Below, piece after piece: positions 24,904 to 34,144 of a DNA stretch of 64,000 nt (positions are counted from its first letter, which is position 1; every line of letters starts with the position of its first letter). The notes below the pieces were generated by a model, which was not told the DNA's origin, did no database searches, and saw only the letters and a list, made by a program, of their open reading frames with translations. Source of the stretch: Micromonospora sp. NBC_00389. Lineage in GTDB: Bacteria; Actinomycetota; Actinomycetes; Mycobacteriales; Micromonosporaceae. Location of the stretch: the NCBI RefSeq assembly GCF_036059255.1, contig NZ_CP107947.1, positions 2,108,001 to 2,172,000 on the forward strand, given 5' to 3'. The translations under genes and the position numbers were made by a program.

Positions 24904-26987
24904 GCACCCCGGCCGGGCGGCGCTGGACGCTGCGCGGTGCGCACACCGAGTACACCGTCACCGTGCCGGCGCACGGCCGGTGGCTGGAGCTGGTCGCGTG
25001 GGGCCCGCACGGGATCTCCGACGGGCCGTCACCGGTCGCCTACGACGGCCCGGTGCCGTTCCTCACCGCCGGAGATGCCGCCCCGATCGAGTACGCCACC
25101 GACGCCGACCGGCCGTTCACCGGTGCCGACCTGGTGGTGGAGACCTCCGCGGGGCAGCGCCGGGTGGGCTTCGATCACACCGACGTACGGGCCGACGCCG
25201 ACCAGCGGGAGCTGGCCGTCGGGTTCGCCGACCCGGTCACCGGGCTGCGCGCCACCGTGCACTACCGGGTGCCCGCCGGCACCGACGTGGTGCAGCGGTG
25301 GGTCGAGCTGACCAACGGCGGCACGGGTCCGCTGCGGGTGGTCCGGGCTGGATCGGCCGGGTTCTGCGTACCGACCCCGCACGGCGCGTTGCTCAGCCAC
25401 CAGTGGGGGCAGTGGGCGCAGGAGTTCCAGCTCTCCCACGTCGAGCTGGGCCACGGCACGTTCACCATCGGCAGTGCCCAGGGCGTGCCCGGGCACCTGC
25501 ACGTGCCCTGGCTGGCCGTCCGGGACGCGGCCGAGCCGGACGGCCCGGCCTGGGGGGTGGCGCTGGCCTGGACCGGCTCGTGGGAGATCAGCGCCGATCG
25601 GGACACCGGCGGCCTGACCCGCGTCCGGGCCGGCCGTCAGCTGGCCGACGGCCCGCTGGAGCTGGCCCCTGGTGACCGGCTGACCCTGCCGGTGGTCACC
25701 GGGGCGTACAGCCCGGACGGCCTGGACGGGCTGGCCCGGGTCTGGCACACCCACCAGCGGCTGCTCGCCGGGGAGCGGCTCACCCCACGTCCGGTGCTCT
25801 ACAACTCCTGGGAGGCCACCTACTTCGCGGTCGAGGCGGAGAGCCAGTTGGCGCTCGCCAGGATCGCCGCCGAGTTGGGCGTGGAGACGTTCGTGGTGGA
25901 CGACGGCTGGTTCGTCGGCCGCGACGACGACACCGCCGGCCTGGGTGACTGGACGCCCGACCCGGCGAAGTTCCCGGCCGGGTTCGACGCGTTCATCGCC
26001 GACGTCCGCGCGCTCGGGCTGAACTTCGGGCTCTGGGTCGAGCCGGAGTGCGTCAACCCACGATCCACGCTCTACGCCGAGCACCCGGAGTGGGTCTACG
26101 CCGTCGACGGCCGACCGCTCACCCCGGTACGCAACCAGTACCTGCTCGACCTGGGCCGGCCGGAGGTCGCCGAGTTCGTCCACTCCACCGTGGACGGTCT
26201 GCTCCGCCGGTACGACATCGACTACCTGAAGTGGGACTTCAACCGCCCGCGTACCGAGCCGGGGCGGCCGGACGGGGTCGGCGCGCTCGACCTGGACGGC
26301 GCGCACGTGGCCAACCTGCACCGGATCTACGAGCGGCTGCGCCGGGACCACCCCGGCGTGCTGATCGAGGCGTGCGCCGGCGGGGGCGCGCGCACCGACC
26401 TGGCGATGGCCGCCCGGGCCGACGTCTTCTGGCCCAGCGACAACACCGGCCCGCTCGACCGACTGGCCATCCAGTACGGCTTCCTGCACGCCAACGCCCC
26501 GCACCTGCTCAGTTCCTGGGTCACCGACGCGCCCGGCCTGTTCGACCCGCGCCCGCGCTCACTGGCGTTCCGGTTCGTGCTCGCGATGGCCGGCGTGCTC
26601 GGCATCGGCGCGGACATCCGGGCCTGGACGCCGGCACAGCGGGCCGAGGCGGCCGGCTGGATCGCCCGGTACAAGGAGATCCGGGACGTCGTCACGTACG
26701 GCGAGGTGCACCTGATCGGAGGCCCCCACCAGGCCCGCTGCGCGGTGCAGTACACCGCGCCGGACGAGCGCCGGGTGGTCGTGCTGGCCTGGCACACCGG
26801 CCGGCTGGACGGCGCAGGCCTGCTCCCGTCCCGCCCGGTCCGGTTGCCGCTGCACGGCCTGGATCCGGCCGCCCGTTACCGGCACGGCGATCGGCACTAC
26901 TCCGGCAGCCACCTCAGCGCGGTCGGCCTGCCCGTGCACTGGGGCCCGACCCACGACGCCGACCTCATCGTGCTGCACCGCGACTGA
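24900..26987 (+). CDS. Alpha-galactosidase, GH36
   Basis: A 695-residue GH36 enzyme with an N-terminal beta-sandwich (about 1-280) and a TIM barrel. The nucleophile is Asp446 in YLKWDFNR and the acid/base Asp514 in WPSDNTGPLDR; PVLYNSWEATYF, FVVDDGWF and GLWVEPECVNP are family blocks. With no signal peptide it acts inside the cell on imported alpha-galactosides (melibiose, raffinose), releasing galactose for the divergent oxidative pathway. GTG 24900 overlaps the permease stop, so it belongs to the transport operon. Confidence 0.95.
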   Translation: MSTPAGRRWTLRGAHTEYTVTVPAHGRWLELVAWGPHGISDGPSPVAYDGPVPFLTAGDAAPIEYATDADRPFTGADLVVETSAGQRRVGFDHTDVRADADQRELAVGFADPVTGLRATVHYRVPAGTDVVQRWVELTNGGTGPLRVVRAGSAGFCVPTPHGALLSHQWGQWAQEFQLSHVELGHGTFTIGSAQGVPGHLHVPWLAVRDAAEPDGPAWGVALAWTGSWEISADRDTGGLTRVRAGRQLADGPLELAPGDRLTLPVVTGAYSPDGLDGLARVWHTHQRLLAGERLTPRPVLYNSWEATYFAVEAESQLALARIAAELGVETFVVDDGWFVGRDDDTAGLGDWTPDPAKFPAGFDAFIADVRALGLNFGLWVEPECVNPRSTLYAEHPEWVYAVDGRPLTPVRNQYLLDLGRPEVAEFVHSTVDGLLRRYDIDYLKWDFNRPRTEPGRPDGVGALDLDGAHVANLHRIYERLRRDHPGVLIEACAGGGARTDLAMAARADVFWPSDNTGPLDRLAIQYGFLHANAPHLLSSWVTDAPGLFDPRPRSLAFRFVLAMAGVLGIGADIRAWTPAQRAEAAGWIARYKEIRDVVTYGEVHLIGGPHQARCAVQYTAPDERRVVVLAWHTGRLDGAGLLPSRPVRLPLHGLDPAARYRHGDRHYSGSHLSAVGLPVHWGPTHDADLIVLHRD

Positions 26988-27034
26988 GGCCGGAGCACCA
27001 CCGCACCCCACCCCCGAGGGACAGGAGTACCCCC

Positions 27035-29254
27035 ATGCGCCTGATCCGACCGCTGACCGCCGCCCTGGCCGTGCTCGGCCTGGGCCTGGTCGGCCCGCTG
27101 CCGGCCATGGCCGGCCCACCGCACACCGCTCCACCACCGGCCGGCGGCCACGGCGGGCCGGGCCGACCCGGTCACGCCCCGGCCGCCACCGGCGCTGAGG
27201 ACCAGGGTGCGCCGGCCTTCTTCAACAGTGGGCTCGCGCCGATGCCGTACCAGGGCTGGAACACCTACTTCGGTCTCGGTGGCGATCCCACCGAGGCCGA
27301 GGTCCGGTCGGTCACCGATTTCATGGTCAGCAGCGGCCTGCGGGACGCCGGCTACACGTACGTCTGGATCGACGGCAACTGGGCCGCGCCCACCCCGCGT
27401 GACGAGGCCGGCCGGCTGGTCGCCGACCCGGCCCGGTTCCCCGGCGGGATGGCCGGGCTGGCCGCGTACATCCACAGCAAGGGGATGAAGGCCGGTATCT
27501 ACACCGACGCCGGGCCGTACCTGCCGGGGCAGTGTGGGCTGGGCAGCAACGGCCACTACCGGGCCGACGTGGCCCAGTTCGCCGGCTGGGGCTTCGACGC
27601 TCTCAAGGCCGACTGGCTCTGCGGCCGGGCCGCGGGCCTGGACCCGGAGACCACCTTCCGCGAGCTCGCCGAGGCGGTACGCCAGTCGCCCCGGCCGATG
27701 CTGCTCAACATCTGCAACCCGGTCAGCTCCGACTGGGGTGGCGGGCCGTACACCCCGGAACAGCTCTCCACCTGGAGCTACACCTACGCGCCCACCATCG
27801 CCGACTCCTGGCGGACCTACACCGACGTGGGGCTCACCGATCCGACCCCGCAGTGGGCCTTCCCCTGGGTGCTGCGCAACATGGACGTCAACGCGTACCA
27901 CCCGGCGGCCACCGGGCCGGGGCACTACAACGACCCGGACTACCTGCTGCCGATGCGCCCGCTGCCCGGCGGCGGGTACGAGCTGAGCCTGGAGGAGTCC
28001 AAGACGCAGCTCGGCATGTGGTCCATCATGGCCGCCCCGTTGGTGATCGGCTCCGACCCGCGCGGCCTGCCCAGCGAGATGATCTCGGCGCTGACCAACC
28101 CGGAGATCATCGCGGTGAACCAGGACCCGCTGGTCCGGCAGGGCATCAAGGTCGCCGACACCGGGGTCGACGCGCAGGTCTGGAGCAAGGTGCTCACCGG
28201 CTCGGGCCGGCGGGCGGTCGCCCTGCTCAACCGGCACGACACCGCGCAGACGATCACGGTGAACTTCGCCGATGTCGCGCTCGGCGGGTCGGTCACGGTC
28301 CGCGACCTGTGGTCCCGTGTCACCGTCGACGCCGCGCCGGGCACCGCCGGCATTCAGCCGTTCACCGGCTCGTACACCGTCGAGGTCCCGGCGCACGGGG
28401 TGGCCATGCTCGGCCTGACCGGCACCGACCAGGTCGCCGGCGCCAGCCTCGGCGGCACCGCCAGCGCCAGCCCGGCGCTGGTCCGGGTGGACGACACGCA
28501 CGCCACCGCCTTCGTTCGCAACGGGCAGGGCGCGCTGGCGGTGAACACCCGCTCCGGCGCGACGTGGGGCACCGGCTGGACGTCACTCGGCGGCCCGGTC
28601 GGTGGCCGGATCCTCGGCCAGCCGGCGGCGTACGCCTCACCGGGTGGCCGGCTGGACGTCTTCGTCCGGGGCACCGACAACGCTGCCTGGCAGCGGAGTT
28701 ACGTCGCCGGGAAGTGGGGGCCGTGGCGCAGCCTCGGTGGCACGCTGACCGACGGACCCACGGTGGCCTGGACCAGCCCGACCGAGTGGACGCTCGTCGT
28801 CCGCGGCGCCGACGGCAAGCTCTGGTCGCGGACCCCGAGCACCGGCTGGACCGGGATCGGCGCGCCCGAGGACCGGCCGTTCTACGGGCGGCCGAGTGCG
28901 GTCGTCGATGACGCCGGCGTGCTGCACGTGGCGGTCCGCAGCCGGACCGACGAGGTGTGGTGGCGCAGCCGGACCGGCACCACCTGGTCGGCCTGGACCA
29001 GCGTGGGCGGTACCACCAGCGGCAGCCCGACCCTGCTCGCCACCGCCGGCCGGGTCTACCTGTTCGCGTTGGCCGCCGACAACCGGCTCTGGCAGCGCAA
29101 CCTGATCGACGGGGCGTGGGGCGGCTGGTTCCGCCGTGGCGAGTTCGCCACCGACGCCTTCCGGGGCGCACCGGGTGCCGCCGCTGGTGCCAACGGCAGC
29201 GCCTGGCTGGCGGTACGCGGCGTGGACGACCGGGTGCACCAGCTCGTCCTCTGA
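27035..29254 (+). CDS. Secreted alpha-galactosidase, GH27, with C-terminal propeller
   Basis: A 739-residue exoenzyme. A Sec-type signal peptide (about 1-27, ending PAMA) and a Pro/Gly-rich linker precede the GH27 barrel (about 60-470). The nucleophile is Asp193 in ALKADWLCG and the acid/base Asp257 in IADSWRTYTD. A beta-sandwich follows, then from about 475 a repeated tryptophan-rich module (W-x-SLGG, WRSLGG, WTSVGG units) like PLL/tectonin propellers that bind glycans. It probably trims galactosyl side chains outside the cell. It is 47 bp downstream of the GH36 gene and ends at a strong hairpin. Confidence 0.93.
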   Translation: MRLIRPLTAALAVLGLGLVGPLPAMAGPPHTAPPPAGGHGGPGRPGHAPAATGAEDQGAPAFFNSGLAPMPYQGWNTYFGLGGDPTEAEVRSVTDFMVSSGLRDAGYTYVWIDGNWAAPTPRDEAGRLVADPARFPGGMAGLAAYIHSKGMKAGIYTDAGPYLPGQCGLGSNGHYRADVAQFAGWGFDALKADWLCGRAAGLDPETTFRELAEAVRQSPRPMLLNICNPVSSDWGGGPYTPEQLSTWSYTYAPTIADSWRTYTDVGLTDPTPQWAFPWVLRNMDVNAYHPAATGPGHYNDPDYLLPMRPLPGGGYELSLEESKTQLGMWSIMAAPLVIGSDPRGLPSEMISALTNPEIIAVNQDPLVRQGIKVADTGVDAQVWSKVLTGSGRRAVALLNRHDTAQTITVNFADVALGGSVTVRDLWSRVTVDAAPGTAGIQPFTGSYTVEVPAHGVAMLGLTGTDQVAGASLGGTASASPALVRVDDTHATAFVRNGQGALAVNTRSGATWGTGWTSLGGPVGGRILGQPAAYASPGGRLDVFVRGTDNAAWQRSYVAGKWGPWRSLGGTLTDGPTVAWTSPTEWTLVVRGADGKLWSRTPSTGWTGIGAPEDRPFYGRPSAVVDDAGVLHVAVRSRTDEVWWRSRTGTTWSAWTSVGGTTSGSPTLLATAGRVYLFALAADNRLWQRNLIDGAWGGWFRRGEFATDAFRGAPGAAAGANGSAWLAVRGVDDRVHQLVL

Positions 29255-29259
29255 TCCAC

Positions 29260-29291
29260 GGTGGCGGGCCGCCGGCCGGCGGCCCGCCACC
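29260..29291 (+). terminator. Perfect 32-bp palindrome terminating the alpha-galactoside operon
   Basis: Sixteen bases (29260-29275) are exactly reverse-complementary to the next sixteen (29276-29291). It starts six bases after the GH27 stop codon. As RNA this forms a very stable GC stem with a tight loop. There is no T-tract. Confidence 0.8.
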
Positions 29292-29381
29292 CGCACCCGT
29301 TCCGGTGGTGCAGCGGTGATCACCGCAACGGAAGGGGCGGGCACCCCAGGCTGGGTGGATGGCAATGCGGCGGGGACGACG

Positions 29382-30557
29382 GTGAAGGCACTCGTGTGGC
29401 AGGGCGCCAACGAACTGGCGGTGACCCAGGTGCCGGACCCGCAGCTGCGCAACGAGCAGGACGTCATCATCAGGGTGCGCAAGACGGTGACCTGCGGCTC
29501 CGACCTGCACCTGCTGGGCGGCCACATCCCGTTCCTGAGTCGCGGTGACGTCCTCGGCCACGAGTTCCTGGGTGAGGTGGTCGAGGTCGGTCCGCAGGTG
29601 CGCAGGCACACCGTGGGCGACCGGGTGGTGGTCTGCTCGTTCGTCTCGTGCGGTCGCTGCTGGTACTGCCAGCAGCAGCAGTTCTCGTTGTGCGACAACG
29701 GCACCACCGACCCGGTGATCGCCGAGAGCGACTGGGGTTTCGCACCCGCCGGCTGCTACGGCTACTCGCAGGCCCTCGGCGGCTTCGCCGGCAGTCATGC
29801 GGAGTACGTCCGGGTCCCGTACGCCGACCAGGGCGCGTTCACCGTTCCGGACGGAGTGAGCGATGAGCGTGCGCTGTTCGCCTCCGACGCTGCTCCGACC
29901 GGGTGGATGGGCGCCGACCTGGGCGGTGTGCGGCCGGGTGACGTGGTGGCGGTGTGGGGTGCCGGCGGGGTGGGCCAGATGGCGGCGCGGGCAGCGGTCC
30001 TGCTGGGTGCGGAGCGGGTGATCGTGATCGACCGTCTCGACAACCGGCTACGGATGGCGGAGACAAGCCTGGGGGTGGAGACCCTCAACTATCAGACCCA
30101 CGACGTGGGCGGTGAGCTGCTGGAACGCAGCGGCGGGCGCGGGCCGGACGTGTGCATCGAGGCCGTCGGGATGGAGTCGCACGGCACCGGCCAACAATTC
30201 TGGTACGACCAGATCAAGCAGCAGTTGCGGCTGGAATCGGACCGGCCGGTCGCCGCCCGCGACGCGATCCACCACTGCCGCAAGGGCGGCAACGTGTTCC
30301 TGCTCGGCGTCTACGCCGGCCCGGTGGACAGATTCCCGCTCGGCGCGGTGCTGAGCAAGGGCCTCACGCTGCGCGGCGCGCGGCAGCACGGCCACCGCTA
30401 CATTCCGATGTTGCTCGAACGGATGGCGCGCGGCGAACTCGTCACCGAGCACCTGGCGACTCACACCATGCCGCTCGACCAGGCTCCGCAGGGCTACGAC
30501 ATGTTCAAGAACAAGACCGACGACTGCGTACGGGCCGTCTTCGAGCCCGCTGGATGA
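29382..30557 (+). CDS. Zinc-dependent alcohol dehydrogenase (MDR)
   Basis: A 391-residue medium-chain dehydrogenase. Catalytic zinc ligands are in TVTCGSDLHLLGG and GHEFLGEVVEVG; the structural-zinc loop has cysteines in SFVSCGRCWYCQQQQFSLC; the NAD-binding motif is WGAGGVGQMA. It resembles the formaldehyde or glutathione-dependent type with a long insert (GMESHGTGQQFWYDQIKQQ). GTG 29382 gives the family-typical N-terminus KALVWQG; GTG 29316 would add 22 residues. Its substrate is unknown. It has its own transcription unit after the palindrome. Confidence 0.88.
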   Translation: MKALVWQGANELAVTQVPDPQLRNEQDVIIRVRKTVTCGSDLHLLGGHIPFLSRGDVLGHEFLGEVVEVGPQVRRHTVGDRVVVCSFVSCGRCWYCQQQQFSLCDNGTTDPVIAESDWGFAPAGCYGYSQALGGFAGSHAEYVRVPYADQGAFTVPDGVSDERALFASDAAPTGWMGADLGGVRPGDVVAVWGAGGVGQMAARAAVLLGAERVIVIDRLDNRLRMAETSLGVETLNYQTHDVGGELLERSGGRGPDVCIEAVGMESHGTGQQFWYDQIKQQLRLESDRPVAARDAIHHCRKGGNVFLLGVYAGPVDRFPLGAVLSKGLTLRGARQHGHRYIPMLLERMARGELVTEHLATHTMPLDQAPQGYDMFKNKTDDCVRAVFEPAG

Positions 30558-30566
30558 CACCCGTCC

Positions 30567-31052
30567 TCATCCGCGCCGGATGAGGCCGGGCCCGGCGGCG
30601 ATGTCGATCTCACCCTCGCCAACGTCGTGCCCGGCCGCGCAGCGCAGCACAGCCCGGACCGGCTGGCCGCAGTCACGGTGGGTGGCGAGCACGGAGGGGC
30701 CGGCGTCGTCAGCGGCCCAGGTGTCGCCCCAGTTGCGCAGCGCGGTGATGACGGGCAACAGCTCACGACCCTTGCGGGTGAGCTGGTACTCGTGGCGGGT
30801 GCGCTGCCCCGGCTCCCGGTAGGGGATCCGTTCGAGCACGCCGGCGGTGACCAGCTCCTTGAGTCGGGCCGCCATGGCGGGCTCGCCGATCCCGGCACGG
30901 CGGACGAAGTCGTCGAATCGGCGCGTTCCGAGCAGAGCCTCGCGCATGATCAGAATCGTCGACCTGCTGCCCACGATATCCATCGCGCGCGCGATGGAGC
31001 AGTTCGCCGCCGACCAGGAGTCGCGGTCCTCCAGGAGGTCACCCATGGTCAC
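30567..31052 (-). CDS. HxlR-type winged-helix regulator
   Basis: A 161-residue MarR-fold protein of the HxlR family: CSIARAMDIVGSRSTILIMREALLG at about 18-42, RRFDDFVRRAGIGEPAMAARLKEL as recognition region, and RHEYQLTRKGREL. The C-terminal 45 residues add a small cysteine-containing tail (HRDCGQPV, LRCAAGHD) reminiscent of a zinc-binding knuckle. Starts at 31052 and 31046 are both possible. It is divergent from an MFS transporter gene, which it probably controls. Confidence 0.88.
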   Translation of the reverse strand: MTMGDLLEDRDSWSAANCSIARAMDIVGSRSTILIMREALLGTRRFDDFVRRAGIGEPAMAARLKELVTAGVLERIPYREPGQRTRHEYQLTRKGRELLPVITALRNWGDTWAADDAGPSVLATHRDCGQPVRAVLRCAAGHDVGEGEIDIAAGPGLIRRG

Positions 31053-31061
31053 CAGGGTACG

Positions 31062-31089
31062 ACCTGACTTGCACGACGGCTAGTCAGGT
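31062..31089. promoter_or_regulatory. Inverted repeat between HxlR and MFS genes
   Basis: ACCTGAC (31062-31068) and GTCAGGT (31083-31089) form a perfect 7-bp inverted repeat with a 14-base spacer, ten bases upstream of the HxlR start. It is a plausible operator for the regulator. Confidence 0.45.
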
Positions 31090-31230
31090 GCTTCACTAGG
31101 GTCCGGCTGGCTTCGTCTTGCCATAGCCAGGTGCCGGGCCTCAGCTGCCCCGACCGCCACCACCCACCTCCCCGCCCGCCGCCAGCGCTGGACCACCGGT
31201 GCCCGCGCGGATCGACCCCAAGGAAGCCCT

Positions 31231-32808
31231 GTGACCGACCAGCGCACCACGGCCCCGACCAGGCCAGCACGCCTGCGGCACGCGAGCGCCCCCGGGCCGG
31301 ACGCCACCGCGCGGCCATCCCTTCGCGGCTCCCGCGCGGTCACCCTGATCGCCATGTGCCTGGGCGCGATGATCACGTTCCTCCAGATCACCGCGACCGT
31401 CTCCGCCCTGACCACCATCCAGCGGGACCTGCGCGTCGACCCGACCACCCTGATCTGGATTCCCAGCGCCTACACCCTGGTGGTGGCGAGCCTGGTGCTG
31501 TCCGCCGCCACGCTGGGCAACCGATACGGGCGCAGGCGCATGTTCAGCGCCGGCGTCGTGGCCATGATCGCCGGCGGCGCCGTCGTGGCCGGCGCTCCCA
31601 CCGTGGCCTGGGTGATCGCCGGGCAGCTGCTCGCGGGCCTCGGCGGGGCCCTGATCCTGCCGAACAGCCTGGCGATCCTCGGCGCGACCTTCACCGACCC
31701 GCACCGGCGCACCGAGGTCATCACCGCCTGGTCGGCCGCCTCCGGCATCGGCCTCGCGGTAGGTCCGCTCATCGCCGGCGCCCTGCTGCGCCACCACCAG
31801 TGGCACAGCGTGTACGTGTCGACGATCGTGCTGGGCGTGGTCACCCTCGTCGTGGCCGCCATCGGAGTGGCCGAGTCTCGGCCGAGCGCAGGCCGACTCG
31901 ACGTGCCCGGCCTGCTCCTCGGCACCCTCGCCATCGCCGCCGCCGTCTACGCCATGATCCAGGGCGGTCGGGACGGCTACACCAGCCCGGTGGTGGCCAC
32001 GACCTGGATCGTCTCGGCCGCCGCGCTGGTCAGTTTCGTGCTGGTCGAGTTGCGCACCAGTGCGCCGATGCTCGATGTGCGGCTGTTCCGGTCCGCGTCG
32101 TTCAGCGCCGTCATGGTCGTCGCCGCGGTGTCGCTGTTCGGCTTCACCGGCGTGGCGATCCTGCTCGTCCTGTTCCACGAACGCGCTCAGGCGCTCAGCC
32201 CGCTGGACACGGGCTGGCGGATGCTGGTGCTCTTCGGTGTCTACGCGGTCGCGGCCTTCGGCGCCGAGCGGATGATCCGCCGTACCGGGTTCAAGGCACC
32301 CCTCACCGCCGGTCTCGTCCTCGGTGCCCTGGCCAGCTTCGGGCTGGCCGCCCAGGGCCCGGCCACCCCGTTCGGCCACCGTTGGCCACTGCTCGCGCTG
32401 TTCGGCGCCGCCAGCGCCCTGGTGGTGGCCCCGGCGACCGCGGCGGCGCTGGCCAGCGTCGCGCCCGCCCAGGCGGGCATGGCCTCCGGCGCGGTCAACG
32501 CCGCCCGCCAGGTCGGCTCGGTGCTCGGCTCGTCCCTGCTGGGCACGTTGCTCACCACCACGATGCTGGCCGACCTGCCCGACCGGCTCGCCGCCCACCA
32601 GGTCGGCGAGCCCACCCGGACCGCCGTGCAGTCGGCGGTGGTCGCCGGCGCCACCGGCGACCAGGCGATGCCCGACCCGGTCCGGTCAGCGCTCGCCGAG
32701 GCCCTGACCGCCGGCGTGCAGGCCGGGCTACGGGTCAACGGCATCGTCTTCCTGGCCACCGCCGTGCTCGCGCTCGCCCTCGTCCGGAATCGGCCGCACC
32801 AGCACTGA
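31231..32808 (+). CDS. MFS drug transporter (DHA2/EmrB-QacA type, 14 TM)
   Basis: The 525-residue protein has about 14 hydrophobic segments. Motif A appears as GNRYGRRRMFSAG (about 93-105) and motif C-like glycine/proline sequence as GIGLAVGPLIAGALL (about 172-186). It is a proton-driven efflux pump, probably for drugs or toxic metabolites. GTG 31231 is preceded by AAGGAAG. It is divergent from its likely HxlR repressor. Confidence 0.92.
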   Translation: MTDQRTTAPTRPARLRHASAPGPDATARPSLRGSRAVTLIAMCLGAMITFLQITATVSALTTIQRDLRVDPTTLIWIPSAYTLVVASLVLSAATLGNRYGRRRMFSAGVVAMIAGGAVVAGAPTVAWVIAGQLLAGLGGALILPNSLAILGATFTDPHRRTEVITAWSAASGIGLAVGPLIAGALLRHHQWHSVYVSTIVLGVVTLVVAAIGVAESRPSAGRLDVPGLLLGTLAIAAAVYAMIQGGRDGYTSPVVATTWIVSAAALVSFVLVELRTSAPMLDVRLFRSASFSAVMVVAAVSLFGFTGVAILLVLFHERAQALSPLDTGWRMLVLFGVYAVAAFGAERMIRRTGFKAPLTAGLVLGALASFGLAAQGPATPFGHRWPLLALFGAASALVVAPATAAALASVAPAQAGMASGAVNAARQVGSVLGSSLLGTLLTTTMLADLPDRLAAHQVGEPTRTAVQSAVVAGATGDQAMPDPVRSALAEALTAGVQAGLRVNGIVFLATAVLALALVRNRPHQH

Positions 32809-32830
32809 CGCCAGCGGTCGCCGATGGCGG

Positions 32831-33238
32831 TCAGCCCGTGGTCACGGCCGCAGTGATCTCGACCTCCAGCACCGCGCCGTCGAGGAAGAGCCGGTTCACC
32901 TCGACAGTGGTGCTGGCGGGCCTGGTCTCCACGAAGTACCGGTTGCGGACGGTCGCGTAGCCGGCCAGGTCACCGAGGTCGGTCAGGAAGGTCCGGACGT
33001 GCAGCACGTCGGCGAAGGTGGCGCCGTGCGCCGCGAGTAGCGCACCGATCAACTCGAAGATCCGCTCGGACTGCGCCCGCACGTCCCCGGGTGCGACGAC
33101 CGCGCCGGCGTCGTCCACCCCGACCTGACCGGAGAGCATCAGCAGCGCGCCCCCTGGCAGGTCGAGGCGGGCGACGTGCGCGAACCGGTCGCCGAACGGC
33201 GCGGCGACGGTCGTCGGATTGTCCAGGGTCACGTTCAT
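32831..33238 (-). CDS. RidA family enamine/imine deaminase
   Basis: A 135-residue YjgF/RidA protein. The core motif VLHVRTFLTDLGDLAGYATV and the C-terminal RPASTTVEVNRLFLDGAVLEVEITA fit the family, but the catalytic arginine of archetypal RidA (IEAVAA-type context) sits in a variant context, so it may belong to a Rid2-7 subgroup. It would hydrolyse reactive enamine/imine intermediates. The start overlaps by four bases the stop of the upstream dehydrogenase gene. Confidence 0.87.
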   Translation of the reverse strand: MNVTLDNPTTVAAPFGDRFAHVARLDLPGGALLMLSGQVGVDDAGAVVAPGDVRAQSERIFELIGALLAAHGATFADVLHVRTFLTDLGDLAGYATVRNRYFVETRPASTTVEVNRLFLDGAVLEVEITAAVTTG

Positions 33239-34065
33239 TTTCTCTCCTCCGGTGCGGCAGCCTCAGTGAGGCGGGCGATGTCGTCCTGCGGATGGGGCGC
33301 GGCCGCCAACGCCGACGCGGCGGCGCGCAGAACGGGCACCGGCGCGTCGCCCAGCACGTCGAGGGCGAGCCGGGCGTCCTTGGCAGCCAGGGCGGTGGCG
33401 AACGCGGCGTCCGTGGCGGTCGCCCGGGCGACCGCACCACCGAGCGGCCCGGTGCCGAGCGCCTCGACCGCCGTACGTCGGTCGACACCGACGGCGTCCG
33501 CGACGGCGAGCGCGTCCGCGACCGCGGTGACCGCGGTGACCAGTGCGGTGTTGAGCACCAGCTTCAGGGCGGCGCCCCGGCCGGAGCCACCGCAGCGGCG
33601 GACCGTGCCCAACGTCTCCAGCAGTGGGGCGACCCGCTCGACGGCCGCCTCCTCGCCGCCGGCCAACACCACGAGCCGGCCCGTCTCGGCAGCGCCGGCA
33701 CTGCCGGCGACCGGCGCGTCCACCAGGGGCACTCCCGCCGGCAGCAGCGCGGCCAACTCCGCCACGGCCCGGGGACCGATGGTGGACATCTCGACCACGG
33801 GGGTGCCCGGCCGCAGTGCCAACGCCGCGCCGGAGTCGACCAGCGTGTGCCGGACAGCGACCGAGTCGGTGAGCATGGTGATCACCACGTCGGCGTTCCG
33901 GACCGCCTCGGCCGGACTCCCGGCGGCTCGCGCCCCGGAGTCGACGAGCGGCGCCGTCCTGCCGGACGTGCGGTTCCAGACGGTGAGCCGCTGGCCCGTG
34001 GCCAGCAGCCGGCGGCCGATCGCGGTGCCCATCGTGCCCGTGCCCAGCAGGGCGATCTCGTTCAT
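33235..34065 (-). CDS. NAD(P)-dependent beta-hydroxyacid dehydrogenase-like protein
   Basis: A 276-residue protein of the 3-hydroxyisobutyrate dehydrogenase/imine reductase superfamily: dinucleotide motif LLGTGTMGTAIGRRL (6-20), substrate-side VDAPVAGSAGAAETGRL (about 117-133) and the catalytic-lysine region GRGAALKLVLNTAL (about 164-177). Pairing with RidA, which handles imines, favours an imine- or amino-acid-related substrate (inference). It is divergent from a LysR gene that likely regulates both. Confidence 0.86.
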   Translation of the reverse strand: MNEIALLGTGTMGTAIGRRLLATGQRLTVWNRTSGRTAPLVDSGARAAGSPAEAVRNADVVITMLTDSVAVRHTLVDSGAALALRPGTPVVEMSTIGPRAVAELAALLPAGVPLVDAPVAGSAGAAETGRLVVLAGGEEAAVERVAPLLETLGTVRRCGGSGRGAALKLVLNTALVTAVTAVADALAVADAVGVDRRTAVEALGTGPLGGAVARATATDAAFATALAAKDARLALDVLGDAPVPVLRAAASALAAAPHPQDDIARLTEAAAPEERK

Positions 34066-34100
34066 GTCGCCAACGCTAGGTGGCGGGAAGCCATGCCACC

Positions 34101-34120
34101 AGCGACTGTTATGCATCGCT
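34101..34120. promoter_or_regulatory. Candidate LysR-type binding site
   Basis: AGCGA (34101-34105) and TCGCT (34116-34120) are inverted around a 10-base AT-richer spacer, with a further CATG on each side. The site lies between the divergent LysR and dehydrogenase/RidA genes, where LysR proteins usually bind. Confidence 0.4.
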
Positions 34121-34144
34121 GCCATGCTGGGAGAACATGGCAGG

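Noticed and set aside
32805..32835. Terminator between the converging MFS and RidA genes
   Set aside because: The inverted repeat is imperfect with a bulge and overlaps the coding end, too weak to list.
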